A stretch of 64,000 bases of DNA from Mycetocola saprophilus (GCF_000718085.1 NZ_JOEC01000002.1:1364001-1428000), one strand, 5' to 3'; positions 12,684-22,320 are shown, counted from the first letter of the stretch. Numbers and translations are program-made. Notes: generated by a model from the letters alone, not told the origin.

Positions 12684-13964
12684 GTGAGTAAGCAGGACGG
12701 GCGCGAGAGGCTGGTGTCGGCGGCAAATGCCGACGACAGCGAAACCCCGATCCTGCACGTGGACATGGACTCGTTTTTTGCGTCGGTGTCGCTGCTGGAC
12801 CGCCCCGAAGACGCGCATCGGCCGGTGGCCATCGGTCACCGTTCGGGACGCAGCGTGGTGTCCACCGCGAACTATGCGGCACGTCGCTACGGGGTGAACG
12901 CGGCGATGCCGATGGCCCGGGCGCTCCAGCTGTGCCCCTCGCTGCTGGTGATCGAACCCGACTTTGCCGCCTACCGGCACTACTCGGGCATCGTCATGAA
13001 TATCTTCCGCGAGATGACCCCGATGGTCGAGGTCCTGGGTATCGACGAGGCGTTCCTCGATGTGTCCGGCGCTCGCCGACTGCTGGGCAGCCCCAGCGAG
13101 ATCGGCCAGCAGATCCGTCGCCGGGTGCGCGAACAGACCGGCCTGGCCTGCACCGTGGGCATCGCCGCCACCAAGTTTGTGGCCAAGATCGCCTCCGGCA
13201 AGGGGAAACCCGACGGGCTGCTGGTGATCCCCAAGGCCGAAACCGTGGCGTTTTTGCGTCCGCTTCCGATCCGTGCGCTCTGGGGAGTGGGGGCCAAAAC
13301 CGCCGAGTCACTCGAGCGGATCGCGCTGCGCACGGTGGCCGACGTGGCCGATGCTCCCGAACGACTCCTGGTGCGCGCGGTTGGTCCGGCCACGGCGCTG
13401 AAACTGCAGCTGCTTGCCCGCGGCCAGGACGCCCGTCGGGTGGAGCCGGCGGTTGCCGCCGAGAAGAGCATCGGACACGAGGTCACCTTCGAACACTCGA
13501 TCGCCGATCCGCGAGCGATCCGCCGCGAACTGCTGGGACTGAGCGACCGGGTCGCCGCGCGGCTGCGGGCGGCGGATATGTCGGCCAAGACGGTGGCGAT
13601 CAAGGTTCGCTTTGACGATTTCACGACCCTCTCCCGCTCGCGCACCCTCGCCGAGCCCACCCACGTGGCCCGGCGAATCTTCGAGGAGGCCGCCGACCTG
13701 GTGGACGCGCTGGAGATTGCCGGGCGTCCGGTCCGGCTGATCGGCGTCCGCGGGGAACAGCTGCAAACCGGGACCGATCCGCGCGCCGCGCTCTGGGACC
13801 CCGATGAGGATTGGCGCGAGGCCGAATCCGCGATTGATACGCTGCGCGCCCGCTTCGGGGCCGGGGCGATCATGTCCGCCGCGCTGCTGGATCGGGCCGC
13901 GCCGGCCCCCTCGGTCCCGCCCCACGGAATCGTCAGGGATCACATCGAGCCCTACGATCACTAG
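12684..13964 (+). CDS. dinB: DNA polymerase IV (Y-family translesion polymerase)
   Basis: DinB copies past damaged bases and is often part of the SOS response. The palm motif VDMDSFFASV supplies Asp27, and GIDEAFLDVS supplies Asp121 and Glu122, so all three metal ligands are present. The thumb helix-hairpin-helix (LPIRALWGVGAKTAESL) and little-finger domain follow, for 426 residues. GTG 12684 is chosen because GACAAT (12672-12677) ends six bases upstream, the leaderless spacing. No LexA box was recognised in the short promoter. The C-terminus has no obvious clamp-binding pentapeptide. Confidence 0.95.
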   Translation: MSKQDGRERLVSAANADDSETPILHVDMDSFFASVSLLDRPEDAHRPVAIGHRSGRSVVSTANYAARRYGVNAAMPMARALQLCPSLLVIEPDFAAYRHYSGIVMNIFREMTPMVEVLGIDEAFLDVSGARRLLGSPSEIGQQIRRRVREQTGLACTVGIAATKFVAKIASGKGKPDGLLVIPKAETVAFLRPLPIRALWGVGAKTAESLERIALRTVADVADAPERLLVRAVGPATALKLQLLARGQDARRVEPAVAAEKSIGHEVTFEHSIADPRAIRRELLGLSDRVAARLRAADMSAKTVAIKVRFDDFTTLSRSRTLAEPTHVARRIFEEAADLVDALEIAGRPVRLIGVRGEQLQTGTDPRAALWDPDEDWREAESAIDTLRARFGAGAIMSAALLDRAAPAPSVPPHGIVRDHIEPYDH

Positions 13965-14136
13965 GTCCGAGCATCCGGTTCCGACAGGCCGAAGCTCGCG
14001 GTCGGGAATCAGGACTACGCTGCTCGTGTTACGTTCGAGTGTTCCGTGAGAATTGTCCCTCGCGTGAGCGCTCCCCATCCCCGCACCGCCCGCTTTTTCG
14101 CAAGCCCGCGCGCCCACGTCACCCTGGAGAATCGCC

Positions 14137-14928
14137 GTGACAGACACCGTTCAGACCCCCACCGACACTCAGGCCGCTGACACGCAGCCTACTGGCGCGC
14201 AGTCCAGCGACGCACAACAGGCTAGCGACACACAACGGGCTAGCGACGCCCGCGCCGCCGCAGTTCCCGCCACCGACTCCGCGGGCGCGACCGTTTCGCA
14301 CGAGGAGTTTGTCTACGTTTCCCCCGAGGACCCGCGCGTGGAACCGCTGATTCGCGAACTCGCCGCCGAGTACGACCACCGCTACGGTGACCTCTTCGGC
14401 GAGCCTGCTTCTGCCGAGCTGTACCGGTATCCGGCCGAGAACTTCCTGCCGCCGATCGGAGCATTCGCCCTGCTGATGCGTGACGGCGTCGCGGTGGCCG
14501 GGGGCGCATTCAAGCGTTTTGACCAGCACACCACCGAGTTCAAGCGCATCTGGGTCTCCTCCCAGCAGCGCCGTCAGGGACTCGCCAAGCGGGTGCTGGC
14601 CGAGCTGGAAGACGAGTCTCGGCGTCGCGGGTTCACCCGTGCCTACCTGACCACCGGGCCGCGTCAGCCCGAGGCCGTTCGCCTGTACCTCGGCACCGGC
14701 TGGACACCCCTGTTTGATCCGCGGGAAACGGCCGAGCAGATCGGCATCTATGGGTTCGCGAAGTCCCTGACCGCCGAGGACCTGGACGCGCGTGAGATCC
14801 AGGCCCGCTACGACGCCGAACGCGCAGAGTTCCTCCCCGAGCTGCAGTCCGAGGCCGCCGGTGAGTCAAGCAGCGCGGACGCCGCAGGCACGACAGACCC
14901 GGCGAACGCAGCAGACGCGACGGACTAG
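14137..14928 (+). CDS. GNAT-family N-acetyltransferase with disordered tails
   Basis: The GNAT core (about residues 55-215) carries the acetyl-CoA pyrophosphate loop RRQGLAKR and an [19 protein letters not shown] segment. It is flanked by low-complexity tails rich in Ala, Thr, Asp, Gln and Ser. GTG 14137 has GGAG nine bases upstream. The core is about two-thirds identical by eye to the acetyltransferase at 19827, so the two are paralogues bracketing the flavoenzyme genes. The frame is closed by TAG 14926-14928 but continues in frame for 39 more codons of the same composition. The acceptor substrate is unknown; an amino acid or amine in the neighbouring pathway is plausible. Confidence 0.8.
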   Translation: MTDTVQTPTDTQAADTQPTGAQSSDAQQASDTQRASDARAAAVPATDSAGATVSHEEFVYVSPEDPRVEPLIRELAAEYDHRYGDLFGEPASAELYRYPAENFLPPIGAFALLMRDGVAVAGGAFKRFDQHTTEFKRIWVSSQQRRQGLAKRVLAELEDESRRRGFTRAYLTTGPRQPEAVRLYLGTGWTPLFDPRETAEQIGIYGFAKSLTAEDLDAREIQARYDAERAEFLPELQSEAAGESSSADAAGTTDPANAADATD

Positions 14929-15048
14929 GGATCCTCGGCGAACGCCGCAGACAAGGCGAACGCCGCCGAGACGCCCACCGACGCGGCCGAGACGCCCACC
15001 GACGCGGCCGAGACGGCCACCGACGCGGCCGAGACGGCCGCGGCTTAG
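14929..15048 (+). other. In-frame continuation of the acetyltransferase tail beyond an amber stop
   Basis: Directly after TAG 14926-14928 the same frame runs 39 codons to TAG 15046-15048. It encodes the same Ala/Thr/Glu/Asp-rich composition, including heptads AETPTDA repeated almost four times. The simplest reading is that one nonsense mutation shortened the tail. Amber readthrough or a sequencing error are alternatives. The second stop overlaps the convergent oxidase stop. Confidence 0.65.
14965..15045 (+). repeat. 21-bp tandem repeat, 3.9 copies
   Basis: Copies begin at 14965, 14986, 15007 and 15028 (last one partial). The first two are identical and the third differs by one base. The period is seven codons, so it preserves the frame of the interrupted tail. 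Confidence 0.9.
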
Positions 15049-16208
15049 GCGCGGGCGGGTCCGCGCGCCGCCCGGAGCGAAAACAGCTCCGGTGCGCCGC
15101 GGCCCTGCACCAGATCGGCCAGGTATGTCCCCACCACCGGGGTGAACTTGAATCCGTGCCCGGAGAAACCCGCCCCCACCACGATCGGTCCCACCCGGTC
15201 CAGGACAAAGTTCGAATCCTCGGTGGTGGTGTAGGTGCAGCTGATCTCGGTGAATGAATCGGGATCGGCACCGGGGAGCCAGTCGCGGACATAACGCTGC
15301 AGGTCATGCAGCTGGGTCGGTTCGCTGCGGAAGGTGCGTGCATCGGGGTCGCTGACCGGTCCGACGCCGTGCCACCCCGCCTTGATTCCCTCACCAGGCG
15401 TCTGCATCCCGTAGATGGGCGAGTGCCAGTATCCATAGCGTGGATCCCCGGGTGCCGGGGTGTGGTTGAATCCCGGCCAGATCAGGCCCGGCTCGCGTTC
15501 GGCGAAGTGCGCGGGCTGTTCCTGGGTGACGGTGAGCCGGGGTAGTGCGATCGCCGGTCCCAGGAGCGCGGTGGTCCACGCACCCAGGGTCACCACGGCT
15601 CGCCGGGCCTCCCAGGACTCGGGATCCCCCTGCGGGTTTCCGTCCGCGTCCTGGGGTACCACCGTGATCCGGACTCGATCATCTCCCAGAACCCGCACCC
15701 GCGTCACCCGCGCGCCGTGGCGGATCTGGGCCCCGTGCGCGCGCGCCGATTCCTGGAGGGCGGTGACCGCGGCATCGGCGTTGAGCCGGCCGGCCTGCGG
15801 CGTGGCCAGCACCCGGGTATCAAATCGGATCCCCGGCCAGCGCGTTTCGGCGGCGGCCGGGTCCAGGAACTCGGCCGTGAAACCGAACTCGGGAAGGAGC
15901 CGCGCCACCGCGTCAAACGTCGGGTTCGAACCATGATTCACGATGCCCACCTGATCCAGCAGCGCGGTCCCGTTTTCGGCCTCAAGCTCGCGCCAGGCCG
16001 GAAGCGCGGCCGCGAGCATGCGCAGGTACACCGGTTCGGCATACGAGAGGTTGAAATTGCGGGAGGCACCGTGCGAGGCACCCCGGGTATGTCCCGGTGT
16101 GAATCGCTCAAAGAGGACCACATCGATCCCACGTCGGGCGAGTTCCCGGGCCGCGGCCGAGCCCATGGCACCGCCGCCGATCACCAGGGTGTCCACAGAG
16201 TGGGTCAT
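15045..16208 (-). CDS. FAD-dependent amine oxidase, monomeric sarcosine oxidase / MTOX type
   Basis: This 387-residue DAO-fold flavoenzyme has the dinucleotide motif GGGAMGSAAARELARRG at its N-terminus and the C-terminal GAGFSGHGFKFTPVVG motif typical of monomeric sarcosine oxidase and N-methyltryptophan oxidase. Cys324 lies in SCTYTTTED, where these enzymes attach FAD covalently, so it is probably active. Such enzymes oxidise N-methyl or secondary amino acids to imines with release of hydrogen peroxide. Its ATG overlaps the stop of the preceding FAD/NAD(P)-binding gene (ATGA at 16208-16205), so the two form an operon. The substrate is unknown. Confidence 0.87.
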   Translation of the reverse strand: MTHSVDTLVIGGGAMGSAAARELARRGIDVVLFERFTPGHTRGASHGASRNFNLSYAEPVYLRMLAAALPAWRELEAENGTALLDQVGIVNHGSNPTFDAVARLLPEFGFTAEFLDPAAAETRWPGIRFDTRVLATPQAGRLNADAAVTALQESARAHGAQIRHGARVTRVRVLGDDRVRITVVPQDADGNPQGDPESWEARRAVVTLGAWTTALLGPAIALPRLTVTQEQPAHFAEREPGLIWPGFNHTPAPGDPRYGYWHSPIYGMQTPGEGIKAGWHGVGPVSDPDARTFRSEPTQLHDLQRYVRDWLPGADPDSFTEISCTYTTTEDSNFVLDRVGPIVVGAGFSGHGFKFTPVVGTYLADLVQGRGAPELFSLRAARGPARA

Positions 16209-18538
16209 CGAGCTTCCGCAAAAAATTCCTGAACTTTCCGGTCCGTGACGTCGGCTTCGGATGCCCCGGAATCCGAGGCATCCCGGCGTGTGGGGACGGC
16301 TTTTCCCGATGCTACCCGGTCCGCGGTGATCTCGGCCAGGTGGGTCAGCAGGGCGCGCGCAACCCGATCGTTTTCACGGAACGAGACGGCGTTGGTGCGC
16401 GGGCGGGAAAACGCCCCGACAAACGGTGAGTTTGTATAGGGGCCGATCGCGAAACTGCGGGGGGCGGGGTCGCCCCCGATGCGCACCACTCGGCGATCCT
16501 CGGGGCGAACCGTGAGCTTCCCGGTGGGCACCGCGCGTTCGGCTTTGCCCGAGCCCTGGGGATCCCGGGCAATCTCCTCGATCCCGTCACCCGTGTCGAT
16601 TAGGCCGCGCAGCAGCGGGCTATCGCTGCGGGCGATGTTCGGATCGGGCAGGCGGGCATCCACCAGTGCGCGGGCGAAAACCGTGCGGTCGTGATTCGAC
16701 CCCCGGGCGCGGAACTCACCGGTCTTGCTGTCGGTATCAACCCGGATGTCTCCACCGAGGAAGTCCACAATGCCCGCCGCCGAGAGGGCCAGGAGTTCCT
16801 CCAGGCGGTGCGCCGGAGGACCGCTGGCGATGAAACTGAAGTAGCCCTGCCACCAGCCGTTGATATCGGCGACCCGGGAGCGGGCCGTCCACTTGGGGGA
16901 GGCCACCAGTTCGGCAAAGGTGAACATCGAGGTGAGGATCGAGAGAAACAGTCCCAGGGTGGCGCTGTGTTCGGGCCGGGTGCGCAGGCGCAGATCGTCT
17001 TCGATGTAGGAGCGCACGGCCCGCTGGAGGTCCTCGACCCGGTCGAAGTGGGCACCGGCGAGGGGCCGATCGAACTCGGGCAGGAACAGCCGATCCAGGG
17101 TGTCGGGGACGGACGCCAGGATCAGCGCGGACAGCGTGCGGGCATCGGCCTCGACCGCGGTCCGGTCCCGGTCGTCGCGAATCCGGGGGAGCGGATACCC
17201 CGGGGATCCCGCGGACACGGACGCGTCAGGCCGCGTGGGGGAGGTCGTGTCCGAGCGCGTGGTCACGGAGGGCGCTGCCCCCGCGGGCGCCGGGTCGGGA
17301 CCCACGGTTGCGGGGTCGCCCGACCCGGTGGCGATCAGCACCGCCCGCGGATCGATCGACTCAAACGCCCGAGCGAACACCGCCCACGTGGAGCTCACCC
17401 GCTCGGGATGGCCGGTGAAGAGTTCCCGATAGTAGCCCCAGAGCATCTCCTTGGCAATCAGCGGCCAGATATCCTCGGCAAAATCCAGCGCGTCACGCTC
17501 GGCCTCCAGCCGGGCGGCGACGTCGGCAGTGAAGAACCTCGGGGTCGGGGCCTCTCCGGCGAGCGCCGAACCGATCTTGGAGTGGTACGGAATGCCGCGA
17601 CGGGACCCCACGACGATCCGGGGCTCTCGTCCCGAGGGAACATAACGCAAAGGGCCACCGGGAACCGGGCGGTCAAATGTTCCGCCGCGGCCCTCGGTGA
17701 GGAGCACGATCAGGTCCACGGCGGCGAGCCCGAATCCACGAACCAGGACGTTTTCTCCGGGTCGGAGCGCCCGGGTATCGGCATCCGCGGTGAATGCCGG
17801 CGGCAGATAAAACAGGCCGTGATCGTCGGCGAAGGATTGAAGCCGAGTGTGCTCGGGTGCCGGATTCACCCCGGTGTGGCCGAGGGAGTAGAGCACCAGG
17901 TCGGCGTCGAGAACCTCACCGTTATCCAGGTGCACACGCCGCGATCCGTCGGTGGTCTCGCGTACCGCCCGGGCGAGGGCACGATGCTCGATGACCCGCA
18001 CGCCGGGGCCGAGCTTGCGCACGGCCTCGGCATAGAACCAGCGCAGGTAGAGGCTCTGCAGGCGCCGGGTGGGGAAGCTTGCCGGACCCAATGCTCGTAT
18101 CTCGTCCCAGAGGGCGGCATCCACGCCGGGCGACGTATCCTCGGGCCCAGGACGATCGTCCCACAGGGCGGCATCCGCTCCTCCCACGTCGCCTCCGGGC
18201 AGGACGATGTCTCCCGTGCGCACCCGCTCGGCCCACTCCACCAGCGAGGGGCCGGGGAGGACCGGGCCGTCGATGACCGAGGTCTCATCGGTGAACATTG
18301 TCACGTCCGCGGCCATCGAGTTGAGCTTGAGCAGCGGCGACTGATTGTGGCGCCAGATCCTGCCGGGTCCCGCCGGATGGGGATCCACCAGGTGCACGGT
18401 GAGGGGTGCGCCCGCGGGCCAGAGCTCGGCACGGTTGGCGGCGAGACGCTCAAGCACGCCCACCGCGCGCGGCCCGGCACCCAGCACAACGAGGGACGCC
18501 GAGGGCGCGGTTGAGGAGGAGGAAGTGGGGACTGACAT
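16205..18538 (-). CDS. Large FAD/NAD(P)-binding protein
   Basis: This 777-residue protein starts with a dinucleotide-binding motif (GAGPRAVG at about 19-26). A region follows with GPGRIWRHNQSPLLKLNS, characteristic of the Pfam FAD-NAD(P)-binding family PF13454, which is distantly related to lysine/ornithine N-monooxygenases. A Pro/Thr/Ser-rich insertion near the middle (about residues 410-450) looks disordered. ATG 18538 lies six bases after a minus-strand TAGCCT, matching the leaderless pattern. It is the first gene of a two-gene operon with the sarcosine-oxidase-like enzyme and is divergent from the monooxygenase/ABC operon. The reaction is unknown; a redox step on the imported compound is an inference from context. 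Confidence 0.75.
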   Translation of the reverse strand: MSVPTSSSSTAPSASLVVLGAGPRAVGVLERLAANRAELWPAGAPLTVHLVDPHPAGPGRIWRHNQSPLLKLNSMAADVTMFTDETSVIDGPVLPGPSLVEWAERVRTGDIVLPGGDVGGADAALWDDRPGPEDTSPGVDAALWDEIRALGPASFPTRRLQSLYLRWFYAEAVRKLGPGVRVIEHRALARAVRETTDGSRRVHLDNGEVLDADLVLYSLGHTGVNPAPEHTRLQSFADDHGLFYLPPAFTADADTRALRPGENVLVRGFGLAAVDLIVLLTEGRGGTFDRPVPGGPLRYVPSGREPRIVVGSRRGIPYHSKIGSALAGEAPTPRFFTADVAARLEAERDALDFAEDIWPLIAKEMLWGYYRELFTGHPERVSSTWAVFARAFESIDPRAVLIATGSGDPATVGPDPAPAGAAPSVTTRSDTTSPTRPDASVSAGSPGYPLPRIRDDRDRTAVEADARTLSALILASVPDTLDRLFLPEFDRPLAGAHFDRVEDLQRAVRSYIEDDLRLRTRPEHSATLGLFLSILTSMFTFAELVASPKWTARSRVADINGWWQGYFSFIASGPPAHRLEELLALSAAGIVDFLGGDIRVDTDSKTGEFRARGSNHDRTVFARALVDARLPDPNIARSDSPLLRGLIDTGDGIEEIARDPQGSGKAERAVPTGKLTVRPEDRRVVRIGGDPAPRSFAIGPYTNSPFVGAFSRPRTNAVSFRENDRVARALLTHLAEITADRVASGKAVPTRRDASDSGASEADVTDRKVQEFFAEAR

Positions 18539-18621
18539 GTCTGCAGGCTAAGCACTAAAACCCCCGATGAGCGTTGTATGACACCGAGTGCACACTCATG
18601 ACGAACTGTGAATCACCACCA

Positions 18622-18651
18622 TTGTCGGGCCGGATGTGCCGGTGTTAGCGT
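18622..18651 (+). promoter_or_regulatory. Candidate promoter of the monooxygenase-ABC operon
   Basis: TTGTCG (18622-18627) and TAGCGT (18646-18651) are separated by 18 bp. They predict a start near 18658 and a leader of about 58 bases before GTG 18716. Confidence 0.5.
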
Positions 18652-18715
18652 CACGCCACCGGATAGCGCCAGACTTTCCCGACGCACCGACTCACCGAAT
18701 TGGAAAGGAAACACC

Positions 18716-19840
18716 GTGCCCATCGAATTTCTCGGCATCGCCGCTCTCAACGATGGAAGCGAGACCCGTGCACGCAGCGGTTCCAGCTTCGACAAGGAAT
18801 ATACGCTGCGTCTGGCCCGTGCCCACGAGGACAACGGCTGGGACCGCATCCTCTTCGCCTACCACTCGGGTTCCCCGGATCCCGCGACCATCGCCGCCTA
18901 TGTGGCCTCGAAGCTTGACCACCTCAAGCTCCTGCTGGCCCACCGTCCCAACGTCTCGGCCCCGACCTATGCGGCCAAGGTCGTGGCAACCCTGGACCAG
19001 ATCAGCGACGGACGCCTGAACCTGCACATCATCACCGGCGGCTCCACCGCCGACCAGGCAGCCGAGGGCGACTTCCTCTCCAAGGATGAGCGCTACGCCC
19101 GCACCGGCGAGTACATCAGCATCCTCAAGCAGGCGTGGACCAGCCACGAACCCTTCAGCTTCGACGGCGCTCACTATCGGATCGAAAACTTTGTCAGCGA
19201 CATCTGGGCCGCCCAGCCCGGCGGCCCGAAGATTTCGTTTGGCGGATCCTCGGCGGCGGCGTATGAGATCGGTGCCGCGCAGAGCGATATTTACGCGCTG
19301 TGGGGTGAGCCGCTGGCGAACACCGCCGAGCAGATTAAGACCATTACCGACCTGTCGATCGCGGCCGGCCGGCCCGAGCGTCCGCGGATCCAGGTGGCGT
19401 TTAGGCCGATTCTCGGGGCCACCGAGGAACTGGCCTGGGAGAAGGCCGAGCGCATTCTCGGGCAGATCGAGCGACACACCAGCGCGCTCCCGTCCTCGTT
19501 TGTGGGCGACCTGCGCAATCCCGAAAACGCCGGGTCGCAGCGGCTGCTCTCGATCGCCGATCAGGGGGACCGCTTCGACCGTGCGCTGTGGACGAAGGTG
19601 GCCGCCGCCACCGGTGGACGCGGCAACTCCAATGCGCTGGTGGGAACCCCCGAGACCGTGGCGGCGGCGCTGCTTGACTACGTCGACCTCGGCGTCGACA
19701 TCATCTCGGCCCGCGGCTATGACTACGTGGATGACACCATCGACTTCGGCCGTTATGTGATCCCGCTGGTGCGGGACGAGGTGGCCCGCCGCGACGCCGC
19801 GGCCCAGAGCGTGCAGGAGAAAACCCGTGACGCTGCTTGA
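18716..19840 (+). CDS. LLM-class flavin-dependent monooxygenase, SsuD-like
   Basis: This 374-residue bacterial luciferase-like monooxygenase is closest in pattern to alkanesulfonate monooxygenase SsuD. Shared segments include LAHRPNVSAPTYAAK, GRLNLHIITGG, DERYARTGEYI and FGGSSAAAYEIGA. These enzymes use reduced flavin and O2 to break C-S or related bonds. A dedicated flavin reductase is not visible nearby. GTG 18716 has GGAAAGGA upstream; the open frame back to 18608 is not similar. It leads an operon with an acetyltransferase and an amino-acid-type ABC transporter rather than SsuABC, so the substrate may be an amino-acid derivative rather than a simple sulfonate. Confidence 0.87.
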   Translation: MPIEFLGIAALNDGSETRARSGSSFDKEYTLRLARAHEDNGWDRILFAYHSGSPDPATIAAYVASKLDHLKLLLAHRPNVSAPTYAAKVVATLDQISDGRLNLHIITGGSTADQAAEGDFLSKDERYARTGEYISILKQAWTSHEPFSFDGAHYRIENFVSDIWAAQPGGPKISFGGSSAAAYEIGAAQSDIYALWGEPLANTAEQIKTITDLSIAAGRPERPRIQVAFRPILGATEELAWEKAERILGQIERHTSALPSSFVGDLRNPENAGSQRLLSIADQGDRFDRALWTKVAAATGGRGNSNALVGTPETVAAALLDYVDLGVDIISARGYDYVDDTIDFGRYVIPLVRDEVARRDAAAQSVQEKTRDAA

Positions 19841-20546
19841 TCAGACCCCGGGGGCCGGGGCGTCTCCCGCATCAACCGGTGCGGGGGTGACCGAGATCCG
19901 CCCGGCCGAGGAAACCTTCGTCTATGTGAGTCCCGATGATCCCCGCGCCCTGCCGCTGCTGCGGGATCTGGAACGCGAGTACGACGCCCGCTACGGCGAC
20001 GTTTTCGAGGAACCGGCCTCGGTGGAAATCAACCGTTACCCAGCGTCCGAGTTCAGCGCCCCGCGCGGCGCGTTTGTGCTGCTGCTGCGCGACGGGATCG
20101 CGGTCGCCGGGGGTGCGTTCAAGACCCTGGACGACCACACCACCGAGCTCAAGCGGATCTGGACCGCCGCCGATCATCGGCGTCGGGGACTCGCCCGCCG
20201 GGTGGTTCTCGAACTCGAGGACGAGTCGCGACGGCGCGGGTTCACCCGCTCCTATCTGACCACCGGCCCCCGCCAGCCCGAGGCGGTGCTGCTCTACCGC
20301 TCGGCCGGCTGGACCCCACTGTTTGACGAGGGCATTCCGCCCGAGCGCATCGGTATCCACGGATTCGCCAAGTCACTCACCCCCGAGCCGCTGGACGTCG
20401 CGGACATCCGCGCTCGTCACGAGGCCGAGCATGCCCCGCCCGGCGCTTCCGCGCCCGAGTCGAGGCCCGCGCCCAAACCGGCTCCGGCCCCCACACCCAC
20501 ACCCACACCCACGCCCGCCCCCGCCTCGAACGGATCTTCCTCATGA
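19827..20546 (+). CDS. GNAT-family N-acetyltransferase (paralogue of 14137 gene)
   Basis: The GNAT core (about residues 30-185) contains HRRRGLARR for CoA binding and the same [10 protein letters not shown] segment as its paralogue. The C-terminal 40 residues are Pro/Ala/Thr-rich and encoded by CCCACA-type hexamer repeats near 20489-20515. GTG 19827 overlaps the end of the monooxygenase gene by 14 bases and has GGAG upstream inside it. Its place between a flavin monooxygenase and an amino-acid importer recalls SnaA in the Bacillus ytm operon, which N-acetylates S-alkylcysteines before oxidation. Function by analogy only. Confidence 0.82.
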   Translation: MTLLDQTPGAGASPASTGAGVTEIRPAEETFVYVSPDDPRALPLLRDLEREYDARYGDVFEEPASVEINRYPASEFSAPRGAFVLLLRDGIAVAGGAFKTLDDHTTELKRIWTAADHRRRGLARRVVLELEDESRRRGFTRSYLTTGPRQPEAVLLYRSAGWTPLFDEGIPPERIGIHGFAKSLTPEPLDVADIRARHEAEHAPPGASAPESRPAPKPAPAPTPTPTPTPAPASNGSSS

Positions 20547-21517
20547 CGGCCCTTGCCCAGCGCCCCACCGACTCGCCGCCCTCGGATTCGGTGCCCCCCG
20601 GGATCGATGCGCATCGCCTGGCCGAGCGCCGCGTGCTCCCGCTGCGGCATCCGCTGCGCTGGGTGATCACCGCGCTGGTCCTGGTGCTGCTGCTCAACTT
20701 CGCGCAGACCCTCTTCACGAACCCCTCCTGGGAGTGGGAAAAGGTGGGGAAGTGGTTCTTCAGCCCGCCAATCCTCAAGGGGCTCCAACTCACCATCGTG
20801 GCCACCGCGATCAGCGCGGTCGTGAGCTTCTTTGGTGGGATCGTGGTGGCCGTCGCCCGGCTCTCGGGCAACCCGGTGCTCAGCACCCTGAGCTCGTTTT
20901 ACATCTGGCTGTTCCGCTCGGTGCCGCTGCTGCTGGTGCTGGTGTTCCTCTTCAACCTCGGCAACCTCTATCCCGAGATCGGCGTGGGGATTCCCTTCGG
21001 ACCGCAGTTCACCGTGAACACGGTCGCGACGCTGACCCCGCTGGCGCTCGGTGTGATCGGACTCAGCCTGTCCGAGATCGCCTACAGCGCCGAGGTGGTG
21101 CGCTCGGGGCTGCTCGCGGTGGATCAGGGACAGCACGAGGCCGCCGACGCGCTGGGCATCCCCAAGCGACGCCAGTTCACCCGGATCGTGCTGCCGCAGG
21201 CGCTGCGCTCGATCGTGCCCGCCTACGTCAACCAGATCATCGGGCTGATCAAGGCCAGCTCGCTGCTGTACTACGTGTCGCTGCTGGACCTGTTTGGGAT
21301 CGCCCAGAACCTCGGCAGCACCTATCCCACCGATGTGATTCCGCTGCTCGTGGTCGCCACCATCTGGTATCTGATCCTGACCAGCGTGATCGCCGTGGTG
21401 CAGTACTACATCGAGCGCTTCTATGCGCGTGGAACGGTTCGGGTCCTCCCGCCGACGCCGCTGCAGCGGGTGCGCCGGGCGTTGAGTTCGCGCCGAGCGA
21501 CGGCGGGTGTGGCATGA
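20543..21517 (+). CDS. Polar amino-acid ABC transporter permease
   Basis: This 324-residue HisM/TcyL-like permease has an N-terminal cytoplasmic segment of about 45 residues and at least five or six membrane helices. The EAA loop, [23 protein letters not shown], contacts the ATPase. ATG 20543 overlaps the acetyltransferase stop (ATGA). A single permease gene suggests a homodimeric channel. It works with the ATPase at 21514 and the binding protein at 22321. Confidence 0.92.
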   Translation: MTALAQRPTDSPPSDSVPPGIDAHRLAERRVLPLRHPLRWVITALVLVLLLNFAQTLFTNPSWEWEKVGKWFFSPPILKGLQLTIVATAISAVVSFFGGIVVAVARLSGNPVLSTLSSFYIWLFRSVPLLLVLVFLFNLGNLYPEIGVGIPFGPQFTVNTVATLTPLALGVIGLSLSEIAYSAEVVRSGLLAVDQGQHEAADALGIPKRRQFTRIVLPQALRSIVPAYVNQIIGLIKASSLLYYVSLLDLFGIAQNLGSTYPTDVIPLLVVATIWYLILTSVIAVVQYYIERFYARGTVRVLPPTPLQRVRRALSSRRATAGVA

Positions 21518-22275
21518 CTCAGGCCATCGCCGTGCATAACGCCACCAAGTCCTACGGGGACAAGACGGTCCTCCGGGGGGTGGATTTCAGCGTCGAGGCC
21601 GGCACCGTGACCGTGATCCTCGGCCCGTCCGGATCCGGCAAGTCCACCCTGCTGCGGGCGATCAACCACCTGGAAAAGCTCGACGAGGGATTTGTGTCCC
21701 TCAACGGGGAGCTGATCGGGGTCCGCGTCAAGGGGGATCGGCTCAAGGAGCTGCGCCCCCGCGAGATCCTGCGTCAGCGTGCCAAGATCGGGTTTGTCTT
21801 CCAAAACTTCAACCTGTTTCCCCACCTGACCATCCTGGAAAACGTCAGCGAGGCACCGATCTCGCACGGGATCAAGCCCGCCGAGGCCCGCAAAACCGCC
21901 GCCGCGCTGCTGGCCCGAGTGGGCCTCTCCGATAAGGAAGCCAGCTATCCGCGCCAGCTCTCCGGCGGCCAGCAGCAGCGGGTGGCCATCGCCCGGGCGC
22001 TGGCCCTGGATCCCGACGTGATCCTGTTTGACGAACCCACCTCGGCGCTCGACCCCGAGCTGGTGGGCGAGGTCCTCGCCGTCATCCGCACCCTGGCCGG
22101 CAGCGGCAAAACCCTGATCGTGGTGACCCACGAGATCGGCTTTGCCCGCGAGGTGGCCGACCGGGTGGTCTTCATGGATGAGGGGGCCATCGTCGAGGAG
22201 GGCGTCCCCGAGCAGGTACTCAACCATCCCGCCCACTCCCGCACCCAGGACTTCCTGTCCAAGGTGCTCGCCTAA
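21514..22275 (+). CDS. Polar amino-acid ABC transporter ATP-binding protein
   Basis: This 253-residue ATPase of the HisP/GlnQ class has Walker [11 protein letters not shown]-loop [11 protein letters not shown], signature [15 protein letters not shown], Walker [15 protein letters not shown] and the H-loop THEIGFA. ATG 21514 overlaps the permease stop as ATGA. A longer open frame reaching back to 20323 is a shadow over the permease and acetyltransferase. Confidence 0.95.
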   Translation: MTQAIAVHNATKSYGDKTVLRGVDFSVEAGTVTVILGPSGSGKSTLLRAINHLEKLDEGFVSLNGELIGVRVKGDRLKELRPREILRQRAKIGFVFQNFNLFPHLTILENVSEAPISHGIKPAEARKTAAALLARVGLSDKEASYPRQLSGGQQQRVAIARALALDPDVILFDEPTSALDPELVGEVLAVIRTLAGSGKTLIVVTHEIGFAREVADRVVFMDEGAIVEEGVPEQVLNHPAHSRTQDFLSKVLA

Positions 22276-22320
22276 CACCCAACCACACGCCCTACCCGAA
22301 CCCACCACAGAGGAACCACC

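Noticed and set aside
16691..18514. 607-codon open frame on the + strand opposite the FAD/NAD(P)-binding gene
   Set aside because: The composition is typical of antisense frames (Gly, Arg, His-rich) and there is no recognisable motif. The minus-strand product has a clear dinucleotide-binding motif.
20485..20522. Short CCCACA repeats considered as a CRISPR-like or regulatory array
   Set aside because: They are in frame within the Pro/Thr-rich tail of an acetyltransferase, have no spacers and no cas genes nearby.
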